Assembly (NCBI RefSeq): GCF_028656935.1
Contig: NZ_JAMDGZ010000013.1
Span: forward strand, 89,439-153,438
Length of the DNA stretch: 64,000 nt
From: Pseudomonas rubra
Lineage (GTDB): Bacteria; Pseudomonadota; Gammaproteobacteria; Pseudomonadales; Pseudomonadaceae
Reading direction: 5' to 3'
A program made the translations under genes and the position numbers. Below are positions 21,015-29,059 of the stretch, piece by piece. The notes beneath the pieces are model-generated. The model worked only from the letters and a program-made list of their open reading frames with translations, was not told where the DNA came from and ran no database searches. How positions within the stretch are numbered: the first letter of the stretch is position 1; each line of letters starts with the position of its first letter.

Positions 21015-22061
21015 ATGAGTAAATTCTGGAGCCCCTTCGTCAAAGACCTGGTGCCTTATGTGCCGGGTGAGCAGCCAAAGCTGGCCAAGCTGGTCAAGCT
21101 CAACACCAACGAAAACCCCTACGGCCCATCGCCCAAGGCGCTGGAGGCCATGCGTGGCGAGCTGAACGACAACCTGCGTCTGTACCCGGACCCCAACAGT
21201 GACCTGCTCAAGCAGGCCGTCGCTGGCTACTACGGGGTGCAGGGCAACCAGGTATTCCTCGGCAACGGTTCGGACGAAGTGCTTGCGCACATCTTCCACG
21301 GCCTGTTCCAGCACGATGCGCCGCTGCTGTTCCCGGACGTCAGCTACAGCTTCTACCCGGTCTACTGCGGGCTGTACGGCATCCCGTTCGAGGCGGTGGC
21401 CCTGGATGAGCAGTTCCAGATTCGTGTCGAGGACTATCGCAAGGTTAACGGCGGGATCATTTTCCCCAACCCCAATGCACCAACGGGTTGCTTGCTGGCC
21501 CTGGAGGCCATCGAGCAACTGCTCAAGGCCAATCCTGATTCGGTGGTCGTGGTGGATGAAGCCTATATCGACTTTGGCGGCCAGACCGCTATCAGCCTGG
21601 TGGATCGCTACGACAACCTGCTGGTCACCCAGACCCTGTCCAAGTCGCGCTCGCTGGCCGGCTTGCGGGTAGGCCTGGCAGTGGGGCACCCTGACCTGAT
21701 CGAAGCGCTGGAGCGGATCAAGAACAGCTTCAACTCCTACCCGCTCGATCGCATGGCGATTGTCGGTGCGGCCGCTGCGTTCGGTGATCGTGCTTACTTC
21801 GACGAGACGTGCCGCAAGGTGATCGACAGTCGCGAGTCGTTGGTCAAAGAACTGAGCGCTCGCGGTTTTGAAGTACTGCCATCGGCGGCCAACTTCATCT
21901 TCGCCCGCCACCCGCAGCACGATGCCGCCGAACTGGCCGCCCGCCTGCGCGAGCAAGGGGTGATCGTGCGTCACTTCAAGCAGGCGCGGATTGCCCAGTT
22001 CCTGCGCATTACCATTGGTACGCCGGAGCAGAACCAGGCGTTGCTTGATGCACTGAACTGA
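21015..22061 (+). CDS. hisC: Histidinol-phosphate aminotransferase
   Basis: A 348-residue class I/II aminotransferase. The PLP-binding lysine is in [14 protein letters not shown]; substrate and cofactor residues lie in [12 protein letters not shown] and NPNAPTG. It converts imidazole-acetol phosphate to histidinol phosphate. Ends the hisG-hisD-hisC set; a palindromic repeat follows. Confidence 0.96.
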   Translation: MSKFWSPFVKDLVPYVPGEQPKLAKLVKLNTNENPYGPSPKALEAMRGELNDNLRLYPDPNSDLLKQAVAGYYGVQGNQVFLGNGSDEVLAHIFHGLFQHDAPLLFPDVSYSFYPVYCGLYGIPFEAVALDEQFQIRVEDYRKVNGGIIFPNPNAPTGCLLALEAIEQLLKANPDSVVVVDEAYIDFGGQTAISLVDRYDNLLVTQTLSKSRSLAGLRVGLAVGHPDLIEALERIKNSFNSYPLDRMAIVGAAAAFGDRAYFDETCRKVIDSRESLVKELSARGFEVLPSAANFIFARHPQHDAAELAARLREQGVIVRHFKQARIAQFLRITIGTPEQNQALLDALN

Positions 22062-22062
22062 T

Positions 22063-22152
22063 TCGCGGGGCAAGTCGAGTCGTCGCACCGCCGCTCCCAC
22101 AGGATTCATTGATCCTCAGTGGGAGCGGGCTTGCCCCGCGATGGTTTTTGCC
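22063..22152. repeat. REP-type inverted pair after hisC
   Basis: A degenerate copy (CGCGGGGCAAG to CGCTCCCACAG, 22064-22102) faces an intact copy (GTGGGAGCGGGCTTGCCCC, from 22119). Bases 22117-22152 are identical over 36 bp to 24147-24182, beyond the usual core, so the intact copies flank the GntR-MFS gene pair as direct repeats. Confidence 0.85.
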
Positions 22153-22193
22153 GGTAACCTCTGTTTCTCAAATTCATCCGATGATTGGATGTC

Positions 22194-22844
22194 ATGATGT
22201 TATTGATCAAACGTTCCCTGGTCGAACAAGCCGTCGACCAACTGCGCCAGCGCGTTGCCAGCGGCGCCTGGGCGGTGGGCCAGCGCCTGCCGACCGAGCC
22301 TGAGCTGGCCAGTGAGCTGGGTATCAGCCGCAACACGGTACGTGAAGCCATGCGGGTACTGGCTTTCAGCGGCCTGGTTGAAGTTCGCCAGGGTGACGGC
22401 AGCTATTTGCGTACCGCCGTCGACCCCTTGCAGGCACTGCAGGCGTTGTCGCGCTGCGACTTGGAGCAGGCGCGCGAGACGCGCCATATCCTAGAAGCCG
22501 AGGCCATAGGCCTGGCCGCGCTGCGCCGCACCGATGCCGACCTGCAGGGCCTGCGTGACGCCCTGGCGCACAGCAGTGCGCATTTTCATGACGACCTGGA
22601 GCGCTATATCAGCTGCGACCTGGTGTTCCACCAGCGTCTGGTCGATGCCGCACATAACCCGGCCTTGAGCGAGCTGTACCGCTACTTTTCCGGAGTGGTG
22701 GCGGCCACCTTGCACCACAACCTGAGCCATGCTCCCCGCTGTCAGCAGGTGTTCGACCTGCATGGGCAGATTCTCGATGCCATCGAACAACGCGATCCGG
22801 ACAAGGCCAAGGCCCTGAGCCGGACCCTGATCAACGAATCCTGA
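22194..22844 (+). CDS. GntR-family (FadR-like) transcriptional regulator
   Basis: About 216 residues: an N-terminal winged helix-turn-helix (RLPTEPELASELGISRNTVR, then VLAFSGLVEVRQGDGSYL) and a helical FCD ligand-binding domain with the expected His and Asp residues (DLVFHQRLVDAAHNPAL). It begins at one of two adjacent ATGs, 22194 or 22197. The gene is 15 bp before the MFS transporter gene on the same strand and probably controls it; the effector is unknown. Confidence 0.9.
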   Translation: MMLLIKRSLVEQAVDQLRQRVASGAWAVGQRLPTEPELASELGISRNTVREAMRVLAFSGLVEVRQGDGSYLRTAVDPLQALQALSRCDLEQARETRHILEAEAIGLAALRRTDADLQGLRDALAHSSAHFHDDLERYISCDLVFHQRLVDAAHNPALSELYRYFSGVVAATLHHNLSHAPRCQQVFDLHGQILDAIEQRDPDKAKALSRTLINES

Positions 22845-22859
22845 CCTTGCGAGACTGCC

Positions 22860-24143
22860 ATGGCGCATGACATTCCCCGAGCTGCGGCGCCGGCCAAAGG
22901 GCCGGAGCTGGAAGAGCTGCTGATCGATGCTGAAGCCGACGACGAACAGGTGCAACAGCAACCGTTGCTGCTCAAACGTCCGTGGCTGTTGTTGCTCGGC
23001 CTGGTGCTGGTGGCGCTTAACCTGCGTCCGGCGCTGTCGAGCATGGCGCCGCTGCTCAGTCAGGTGTCCGACAGCCTTGGCCTGAACGCTTCCCAGGCAG
23101 GCCTGCTGACCACCTTGCCGGTGCTGTGCCTGGGCCTGTTCGCGCCGCTGGCGCCAGTGCTTGCGCGGCGTTTTGGCAGCGAGCGGGTGGTCCTCGGCAT
23201 TCTGCTGGTGCTGGCTGCGGGTATCGCTGTGCGCAGCGCCTTTGGCAGCACCGGGGTGTTCGTTGGCAGTATCATGGCCGGGGCCAGCATCGGCGTGATC
23301 GGTGTGCTGTTGCCGGGCATCGTCAAACGGGACTTTCCCCAGCATGCCGGGACCCTGACCGGGGTCTATACCATGGCCTTGTGCCTGGGGGCGGCGATGG
23401 CAGCGGGTGCTACCGTGCCATTGAGTAAAGGGCTGGGTGACAGCTGGTCGCTGGGCCTGGGATTCTGGTTGGTGCCGGCATTGCTGGCGGCGCTGATCTG
23501 GCTGCCACAGGCCCGTCAGGGCCATGGCGCGCACCATGTCGCCTATCGCGTGCGGGGGCTGCTGGGTGACCCGCTGGCCTGGCAGGTGACCCTGTACATG
23601 GGCTTGCAGTCGTCGTTGGCCTATATCGTCTTTGGCTGGTTGCCCTCGATTCTTATCGGTCGGGGGCTGAGCCCTACCCAGGCAGGGCTGGTGCTGTCCG
23701 GTTCGGTGATCGTGCAGTTGATCAGTTCGCTCAGCGCCCCGTGGCTGGCGACCCGTGGCAAGGATCAGCGCCTGGCTATTGTCGTGGTCATGCTGTTGGC
23801 GCTGGCCGGCCTGTTCGGTTGCCTGTACGCGCCTCTGGACGGGCTGTGGGGTTGGGCAATCGTGCTCGGCCTGGGGCAGGGCGGTACCTTCGCCCTGGCG
23901 CTGACCCTGATCGTGCTGCGTTCAAGCGACGCCCACGTGGCGGCCAACCTGTCGAGCATGGCCCAGGGCATCGGCTATACCCTGGCGTCCATGGGGCCGT
24001 TCGCAGTCGGCCTGGTGCATGACTTGACCGGTGGCTGGAGCGCGGTGGGCTGGATCTTTGCCGTATTGGGTATTGGCGCCATCGGCTTTGGCCTGAAGGC
24101 CGGGCGCAACCTGCATGTGCAAGTGGTCAGCGAGCGGGTTTGA
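22860..24143 (+). CDS. MFS transporter of the CynX/NimT type
   Basis: A 427-residue membrane protein with about twelve hydrophobic segments after a polar N-terminus of some 35 residues. The LNLRPALSSMAPLL opening, the internal GVYTMALCLGAAMAAG and the late SSMAQGIGYTLASMGPF are typical of the CynX/NimT (cyanate, 2-nitroimidazole) branch of the major facilitator superfamily. The substrate cannot be told. It forms an operon with the upstream GntR regulator. Confidence 0.88.
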   Translation: MAHDIPRAAAPAKGPELEELLIDAEADDEQVQQQPLLLKRPWLLLLGLVLVALNLRPALSSMAPLLSQVSDSLGLNASQAGLLTTLPVLCLGLFAPLAPVLARRFGSERVVLGILLVLAAGIAVRSAFGSTGVFVGSIMAGASIGVIGVLLPGIVKRDFPQHAGTLTGVYTMALCLGAAMAAGATVPLSKGLGDSWSLGLGFWLVPALLAALIWLPQARQGHGAHHVAYRVRGLLGDPLAWQVTLYMGLQSSLAYIVFGWLPSILIGRGLSPTQAGLVLSGSVIVQLISSLSAPWLATRGKDQRLAIVVVMLLALAGLFGCLYAPLDGLWGWAIVLGLGQGGTFALALTLIVLRSSDAHVAANLSSMAQGIGYTLASMGPFAVGLVHDLTGGWSAVGWIFAVLGIGAIGFGLKAGRNLHVQVVSERV

Positions 24144-24146
24144 ATC

Positions 24147-24182
24147 CAGTGGGAGCGGGCTTGCCCCGCGATGGTTTTTGCC
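24147..24182. repeat. REP element, direct repeat of 22117-22152
   Basis: Single palindromic element (GGGAGCGGGCTTGCCCC followed by GCGATGG) just after the MFS gene. The 36 bases are identical to those at 22117-22152, including the non-core tail TTTTTGCC. Confidence 0.85.
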
Positions 24183-24222
24183 ACTATGGTGCGGGTCTAA
24201 CCATTGGACACGGACCCGCCAA

Positions 24223-24693
24223 ATGAGCGACGCCAACACTGCCTTGATCACCCGCTTCTACCAGGCGTTCCAGCGCCTGGATGCCGAAGCGATGGTTGCC
24301 TGCTATAGCGACGATATCGTCTTCAGCGACCCGGCCTTCGGCACCTTGCGCGGCAAGGATGCCGGTGACATGTGGCGCATGCTCACCACCCGTGCCAAGG
24401 ACTTTTCCCTGACTTTCGATCAGGTCCGTGCCGATGAACAGAGTGGCGGCGCCCACTGGGTGGCGACCTATCTGTTTAGCCAGACCGGGCGCACCGTGGT
24501 CAACGACATCCAGGCACGTTTTGTGTTTCGTGACGGCAAGATTTGTGAACACCACGACAGCTTCGACCTGTGGCGCTGGTCGCGTCAGGCATTGGGCGCT
24601 ACAGGGCTGTTGCTGGGCTGGTCGCCACTGCTGCAGGGCAAGGTACGTGCCCAGGCGCAGAAAGGCTTGCGGGCGTTTCAGGCGGGGAGCTGA
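24223..24693 (+). CDS. NTF2-like (SnoaL-type) protein
   Basis: A 156-residue protein with the alpha/beta-cone signature ITRFYQAFQRLDAEAMVACY and DDIVFSDPAFGTLRG, then WVATYLFSQTGRTVVNDIQA. This fold includes ketosteroid-isomerase-like enzymes and small-ligand carriers. No catalytic assignment is possible. Start MSDANTALITRFY at 24223 is chosen because the upstream extension would run through the REP element. Confidence 0.82.
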   Translation: MSDANTALITRFYQAFQRLDAEAMVACYSDDIVFSDPAFGTLRGKDAGDMWRMLTTRAKDFSLTFDQVRADEQSGGAHWVATYLFSQTGRTVVNDIQARFVFRDGKICEHHDSFDLWRWSRQALGATGLLLGWSPLLQGKVRAQAQKGLRAFQAGS

Positions 24694-24735
24694 GGCGCTA
24701 AGCTAGCGGCTTTGTCGAACTGTTCTAAATTCACT

Positions 24736-25029
24736 GTGACTGATGCCATTACCGATTACCCCGGAAAACCCTGGTTCGTCTATCTGGTCCGTGCCGCCAA
24801 CGGATCCCTGTACTGTGGTATCAGCAATGATCCGCAGCGACGATTCCTTGAGCACCAGAAAGGGAGTGGCGCGCGTTACTTCAAGACCAGCCCGGCGAAG
24901 GCGCTGGTCTACGTCGAACAGTGGCCGGACAAGGGCGAAGCCCTGCGTCAGGAGCGGCTGGTGAAGAAGCTGCGCAAGAAGGCCAAGGAGGCCCTTGTTG
25001 CTAGCTACGTCGCCCAGCCAATGCTCTGA
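24736..25029 (+). CDS. GIY-YIG nuclease-domain protein (UPF0213, YhbQ-like)
   Basis: About 97 residues with the GIY-YIG fold: [23 protein letters not shown] gives the variant VYL...YCGI motif and catalytic Arg, followed by [20 protein letters not shown], typical of the single-domain UPF0213 family. Such proteins may cut branched or damaged DNA. The start is uncertain: GTG at 24736 is preferred, TTG at 24712 is possible. Its stop lies 9 bp from the end of the converging secreted-protein gene, marking the left edge of the accessory region. Confidence 0.85.
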   Translation: MTDAITDYPGKPWFVYLVRAANGSLYCGISNDPQRRFLEHQKGSGARYFKTSPAKALVYVEQWPDKGEALRQERLVKKLRKKAKEALVASYVAQPML

Positions 25030-25038
25030 GTGATAGGC

Positions 25039-26820
25039 CTACAGAGGGTTGCACCCTGCAGAAACGGCGGCCTCATGGGAAACATTAGGGCGGAAAGGCT
25101 CCAGATTCCAATGCGCTTTGGGGCGGTACTCGGTCAGCAGGCAAACCAGTTGTCGACGCATGCTGCCCTCAGACTTTTCGTTCTCAGTCCATTGTGAGTC
25201 CTTGCCGTTTCTGCTCACCAGTTCATCGTACATAGCGTCAGTCTGGGCGCGCTTTCTGATTTCTCTGCCAAAGGCCGTAGGGGTCACCTGCAGTGTCCAC
25301 TCGTTTTGCCCGGTACCGGGGTCATAGCGGTTTATCCATTGGGTAGAGGCTATATAGACGCCAGGTTGTTGCGATGAAGGCGTATCGGTATCGGTGCTCG
25401 AGTCAGCGCTGAGCGGGTTACAGTGGGCCGCTACAGCTACGTCATGCTCAACATAGGGGCGAAACGGTTCCAGGTACCAATTGTCCTTACTGCGGTACTC
25501 GGTGAGCAGGCATACCAGTTGGCGTCGCATACTGCCCGGCGTTTTTTCATTTTCGCGCCACTGTGTGTCGTTACCATGTCTGGCGAGCAACTCTTCATAC
25601 ATGGCATTAGTCTGCGCACGCTCCCTGATTTCTCGGCCAAAGGCCGTGGGGGTTACACGCAGCGACCATTCATTTTTTTTAGTGTCGGAGTCGTAGCGAC
25701 TGACCCATTCGCTCTTCATAATATAGATGCCGGCTACTTGTTCTGAAGTGTTGCCGCCCTGATTGTTATTTTGTTCTTCGTTATTCTCTCCGTTGCTTTC
25801 TTCGTCGCGATTCTCCAATGAAATTTGCTGGTCAGCAGCGACATAGCTGAAGCGTTCTTCCGCAGGTTTGTCGAAGTTGACCCTGAGGATCGGGACCAGG
25901 TAACCCTTGTCATACAGCTTTTTCTGGAAATTCCGTGCAACGGTCAATCCGTCTTCTGGTTTTTGCGGTGCAGTGTCACCCAAGGAAGGGTAGTTGTATG
26001 TCGTCGCCGGATTGTAGACAAAGGCATCAATGTATTTCATGTTCTCGGAGCCGTCATTGGTGTCCGAAGCGTTTTTCAGCATGAATTCATTGGTAAAGGT
26101 CTTAACTGCATACGGATCAAGCGCGCTCGTGGTTGCACGAGATTCATGGACTTTTATCATACTGTCCCATTGACTAGGGCTTTCAGCGTCCCAGGAACAT
26201 TGGGGTTTTTGTATCCGGTTCAGCGGATTTAAAATTCCAGGGGTGTAACGACTTAACCAGTCTGCATCGTTGTTGACGTTTTGATCTGGGCAGGAGCCAT
26301 AAGCAATTTCCGAGTTTTTATTGATACGTGGGCCCTTGCCTGCGTTGGCTGGGATGTTTTCATTGGTTTGCCCGCACCCATACCATTTACGATCGGGTCC
26401 AGTGCCAGCATCAAAGGAGTAGATGCAAACAAAGCCACTTTCTTTGATGGGCAATTTCAGTTTTTCGGCGTCGGCAGGATTGCGCATGATCATCCCGGCG
26501 GGACGGATCAATGTATTGATGCTGAGATCGCGACGAATCCAGGACCATGAGGTAGCTCCGGTCTTGATCGCATAGGGGCTGTAGTCCCAAGGGTAGAAAT
26601 CCCCGTCGTTGACCATTCTCAGGGATACACCACTGCAGTAGTAGTGTCCGCGGGCGGCGCTGCTTCCTACTTCGGTGCAGTGGGTGTCTGTCTTGTTGTA
26701 ATTATTATTTATTCGCTGGGTCGTTTCGTTGGGCGGAAGTACAGGCGCCAGAAGTGTCGCGTGCGCGTGAATGACCGGAAATACAATGAGTGTGCCAACC
26801 GCCAGTAGTTTGCTGTTCAT
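25039..26820 (-). CDS. Exported repeat protein A (halovibrin/DUF2599-like), function unknown
   Basis: A 593-residue protein with a signal peptide (MNSKLLAVGTLIVFPVIHA, cleavage near HAHA). The N-terminal part has the block YYCSGVSLRM, WDYSPYAIKTGA and SWSWIRRDLSI, matching YLCSGVVFRA, WDYNPSSTA and SFSYLRVD in the divergent gene. From memory this resembles the domain annotated as halovibrin (HvnA type). An Asn/Glu-rich linker near residues 350-370 leads to two tandem repeats of about 105 residues (roughly 373-478 and 487-593), each with EWTLxVTPTAFGREIR, SMRRQLVCLLTEYR, WxLEPFRP and a final CNPL. The two Cys per repeat suggest disulfides and export. The repeat resembles DUF2599, again from memory. 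Its base composition is lower in G+C than neighbours. Toxin, adhesin or enzyme roles are possible; none is shown. Confidence 0.8.
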   Translation of the reverse strand: MNSKLLAVGTLIVFPVIHAHATLLAPVLPPNETTQRINNNYNKTDTHCTEVGSSAARGHYYCSGVSLRMVNDGDFYPWDYSPYAIKTGATSWSWIRRDLSINTLIRPAGMIMRNPADAEKLKLPIKESGFVCIYSFDAGTGPDRKWYGCGQTNENIPANAGKGPRINKNSEIAYGSCPDQNVNNDADWLSRYTPGILNPLNRIQKPQCSWDAESPSQWDSMIKVHESRATTSALDPYAVKTFTNEFMLKNASDTNDGSENMKYIDAFVYNPATTYNYPSLGDTAPQKPEDGLTVARNFQKKLYDKGYLVPILRVNFDKPAEERFSYVAADQQISLENRDEESNGENNEEQNNNQGGNTSEQVAGIYIMKSEWVSRYDSDTKKNEWSLRVTPTAFGREIRERAQTNAMYEELLARHGNDTQWRENEKTPGSMRRQLVCLLTEYRSKDNWYLEPFRPYVEHDVAVAAHCNPLSADSSTDTDTPSSQQPGVYIASTQWINRYDPGTGQNEWTLQVTPTAFGREIRKRAQTDAMYDELVSRNGKDSQWTENEKSEGSMRRQLVCLLTEYRPKAHWNLEPFRPNVSHEAAVSAGCNPL

Positions 26821-26889
26821 GTAAAAACACCTGTGGATTCGATTGGATGTGTCGCGAGTGTATGCACGCATCGAGCAGTGCGCAACTGA

Positions 26890-26922
26890 CAAAAATATCA
26901 GGTGCCGCACCTGATATTTTTG
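26890..26922. promoter_or_regulatory. Perfect 33-bp palindrome between the divergent exported-protein genes
   Basis: CAAAAATATCAGGTGC (26890-26905), a single C, then GCACCTGATATTTTTG (26907-26922): sixteen perfectly paired bases on each side of one spacer base. It lies 69 bp from the minus-strand start (26820) and 148 bp from the plus-strand start (27071). It could be an operator for a dimeric regulator, or a bidirectional terminator-shaped hairpin insulating the two promoters, since A and T runs sit at its ends. Confidence 0.7.
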
Positions 26923-27070
26923 CTAGTTGTTTGATTTTTTCTTGGGCGTATACATTCGTTCTCGGGGCTGGCGACTGCTCTGGAAACCGTCAGCAGGTTG
27001 CTGCGAAGGGCAGAGGGCCTTGATACCCACTTGCTGTTTCTGGGCTTTGTTTTTCATAGAGGATATGGAG

Positions 27071-28237
27071 ATGAATGCATCCAACAGATGTAGGCTTGTT
27101 GTTTTCGGGCTGCTTGCATTGGCGGTGACACGCTTCGCTACTGCAGCGCCGACGGCGGATGAAATAGGATTGGCGACGGTCAAGGATTTGCAAGAGCTGT
27201 ATTACAATGATGTGAAAGATTGTGGGGGTAAAGCCAGGCCTGCTTATCTGTGTTCTGGTGTTGTTTTTCGCGCGACGTATCCCTCGAATGACTATCATAC
27301 GTGGGACTACAATCCAAGTTCTACAGCTGTGTCGTTTTCCTATCTGCGTGTAGATGCTGAGTTTCGTAAGCTGGTCAGTGGTCTGAATAGCGGATTTATT
27401 TTGTATAATCAGGATATTGCTCCGCCGGGGCGTTTTTCACTGGATTATCTGTGTTTTTTTCCTATCGACGGGGGGACCAATGCACGTGAAGAGTTGGGCT
27501 GTGGACAAAGCCCGCGAGGGGAGATAAGTAAGCGTTGTGACATGCAACAAATAGATACAGGCCAGAAATGGTACGAGAAGTATTCGGGCAAAGATGGAAT
27601 GGGTAACTGGAATCAATGCGGTTTTTATTTGTCTGGCGACGCACGTAAACAGTCGGCAGCCGCGTTCACCGCTGGCCTGGAGGGCGGGCGGCTTGCCAGT
27701 AATAAAACGATCACCCAGCAAAATGAGTTCAGAATCGCCAAGTGGTCAACAACCCCGCGTGGCACCTTTCCGCTGAGGGCCTTCTTCTACACGACGGGAG
27801 GTCTGGAAAATGCTCAGGCGGCGCAGCGAGACTACAAGCAAACCTCAGGTTGGTTTGCCCCTGTCATTGAACTGACGTTGCCACAAGCTACTGCTGAGGA
27901 TGCGAAGTTTTCGTATAAAAGCGCTGACCAGGTTATCGCGCCTGATGACAAGGACACTGTTGTCGGAGGCGGCGGTAGTGAGACCTGCGACAGCTATGTG
28001 GAAAGCGCCGAATGGGTTGAACGCTACGATCCCGGTACCAAAAAGGATGAATGGACACTGGCAGTTGTACCCACTGCCTGTGGCCGCCAGGTACGGGATG
28101 ACAAGGGCAATCAGGCGTTCTACGACGAGTTGTTCGCCAAGTTTGGAGCCGACCCGCAATGGCGCGACAATGACGGGGGTGGGATGTACCGTCAAGTGGT
28201 TTGCCATATGATCATTGCCAGAAACAAATCGCCCTAG
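27071..28237 (+). CDS. Exported repeat protein B, product truncated by an amber codon
   Basis: An open frame of 388 residues starting MNASNRCRLVVFGLLALAVT, a signal peptide with likely cleavage after ATAA. AGAGGA at 27058-27063 sits 7 nt before the ATG and decides this start over 27065. The N-terminal domain (about 25-290) shares the CSG, WDYNPSS and SFSYLRVD blocks with gene A. The first of three repeats begins near residue 306 (CDSYVESAEWVERYDPGTKK). Translation stops at TAG 28235-28237, codon 389, in the middle of that repeat, exactly where the other four repeats of the two proteins have the Trp of WNLEPFRP (W-Y-LEPFRP in one). Reading continues in the same frame beyond it. G+C is low (22 to 27 of 60 bases in the lines at 26881, 27181 and 27361, against 40 of 60 at 18241). 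Confidence 0.75.
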   Translation: MNASNRCRLVVFGLLALAVTRFATAAPTADEIGLATVKDLQELYYNDVKDCGGKARPAYLCSGVVFRATYPSNDYHTWDYNPSSTAVSFSYLRVDAEFRKLVSGLNSGFILYNQDIAPPGRFSLDYLCFFPIDGGTNAREELGCGQSPRGEISKRCDMQQIDTGQKWYEKYSGKDGMGNWNQCGFYLSGDARKQSAAAFTAGLEGGRLASNKTITQQNEFRIAKWSTTPRGTFPLRAFFYTTGGLENAQAAQRDYKQTSGWFAPVIELTLPQATAEDAKFSYKSADQVIAPDDKDTVVGGGGSETCDSYVESAEWVERYDPGTKKDEWTLAVVPTACGRQVRDDKGNQAFYDELFAKFGADPQWRDNDGGGMYRQVVCHMIIARNKSP

Positions 28238-29005
28238 AATCTGGAGCCCTTCCGGCCGGATGCTACCCAGGAGCAAGCTGCGGCACGGGGTTGTAACGTG
28301 GTGCCGGGCCCTGCTACAGGTGGCGTTGAAGGCGGAAAATACATTCAGTCAAGCGAATGGATTTTGCGTCACGATCCAGGTACAGGTAAAGAAGAATGGA
28401 CGCTGAGCGTTACCCCTACCACGTACGGACGTGACATCGGCCCGGATGAAACCGATGCAATGTATCAGGAGTTGCTTGCATTGAACGGTGCTGACTCTCA
28501 GTGGCAGGAAAATGAACGTGCCGAGGGCAGTATGCGGCGGCAGATGGTGTGCCTGTTGGTCAACTATCGAAGCAAGCGAGAGTGGAATCTGGAGCCGTTC
28601 CGCCCTTATGTTTCACATGAGGAGGCCACTGCGGCCAAGTGTAACCCTGTAGAGGATGGCGGTACCGAGACCGGGGAAACCAAAGGCAAGTATATCCAGT
28701 CGGCCAAGTGGGTTTACCGTGATGACCCGGATACCGGGAATAAAGTATGGACACTGTCGGTTGTGCCCACGGAGCAAGGGCGAAAGGTTCGCAGCAGTGA
28801 AACGGATGCCATGTATCAGGAGCTGTTCAACCTGCACGGTGCCGACCAGCAATGGCAAGAAAATGAAACATCGTCGGGCAGCATGCGGCGACAACTGGTT
28901 TGCCTGATCGTCAATTACCGAAGTAAAGCGATCTGGAATCTTGAGCCTTTCCGTCCTTACGTCAGTCATGAGCAGGCGACGGCTGCTGGCTGCAATCCAA
29001 GGTAA
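28238..29005 (+). pseudogene. Cut-off C-terminal repeats of exported protein B
   Basis: The frame of 27071-28237 continues without interruption after the amber codon to TAA at 29003-29005. It encodes NLEPFRPDATQEQAAARGCN, completing repeat 1, and then two full repeats with EEWTLSVTPTTYGRDI and VWTLSVVPTEQGRKV, each with SMRRQ(M/L)VCL, WNLEPFRPYVSHE and CNP. No start codon with a ribosome site is seen; a GTG at 28298 has none. The good conservation of the repeats argues for a recent nonsense change (TGG to TAG), a sequencing error, or amber readthrough. The whole unit 27071-29005 would be 644 codons. Confidence 0.75.
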
Positions 29006-29059
29006 AACGCAAATACGTCCACTGTCCGCCGCTGTTCGCGGGCGGACAGTGGTGCGTTT
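29005..29059. terminator. Hairpin between gene B and convergent yejK
   Basis: A 12-bp perfect stem (CCACTGTCCGCC at 29019-29030 with GGCGGACAGTGG at 29041-29052) inside a second pairing AAACGCA/TGCGTTT (29005-29011 with 29053-29059). The outer A and T bases give a terminator-like shape in both directions between two converging genes. Confidence 0.65.

Noticed and set aside
26927..27070. Upstream in-frame extension of exported protein B
   Set aside because: It would bury the signal peptide, and AGAGGA sits 7 nt before ATG 27071.
28298..29005. Possible separate gene starting at GTG 28298
   Set aside because: No ribosome binding site, and the frame continues directly from the upstream exported-protein gene through the amber codon, so it is better read as its cut-off end.
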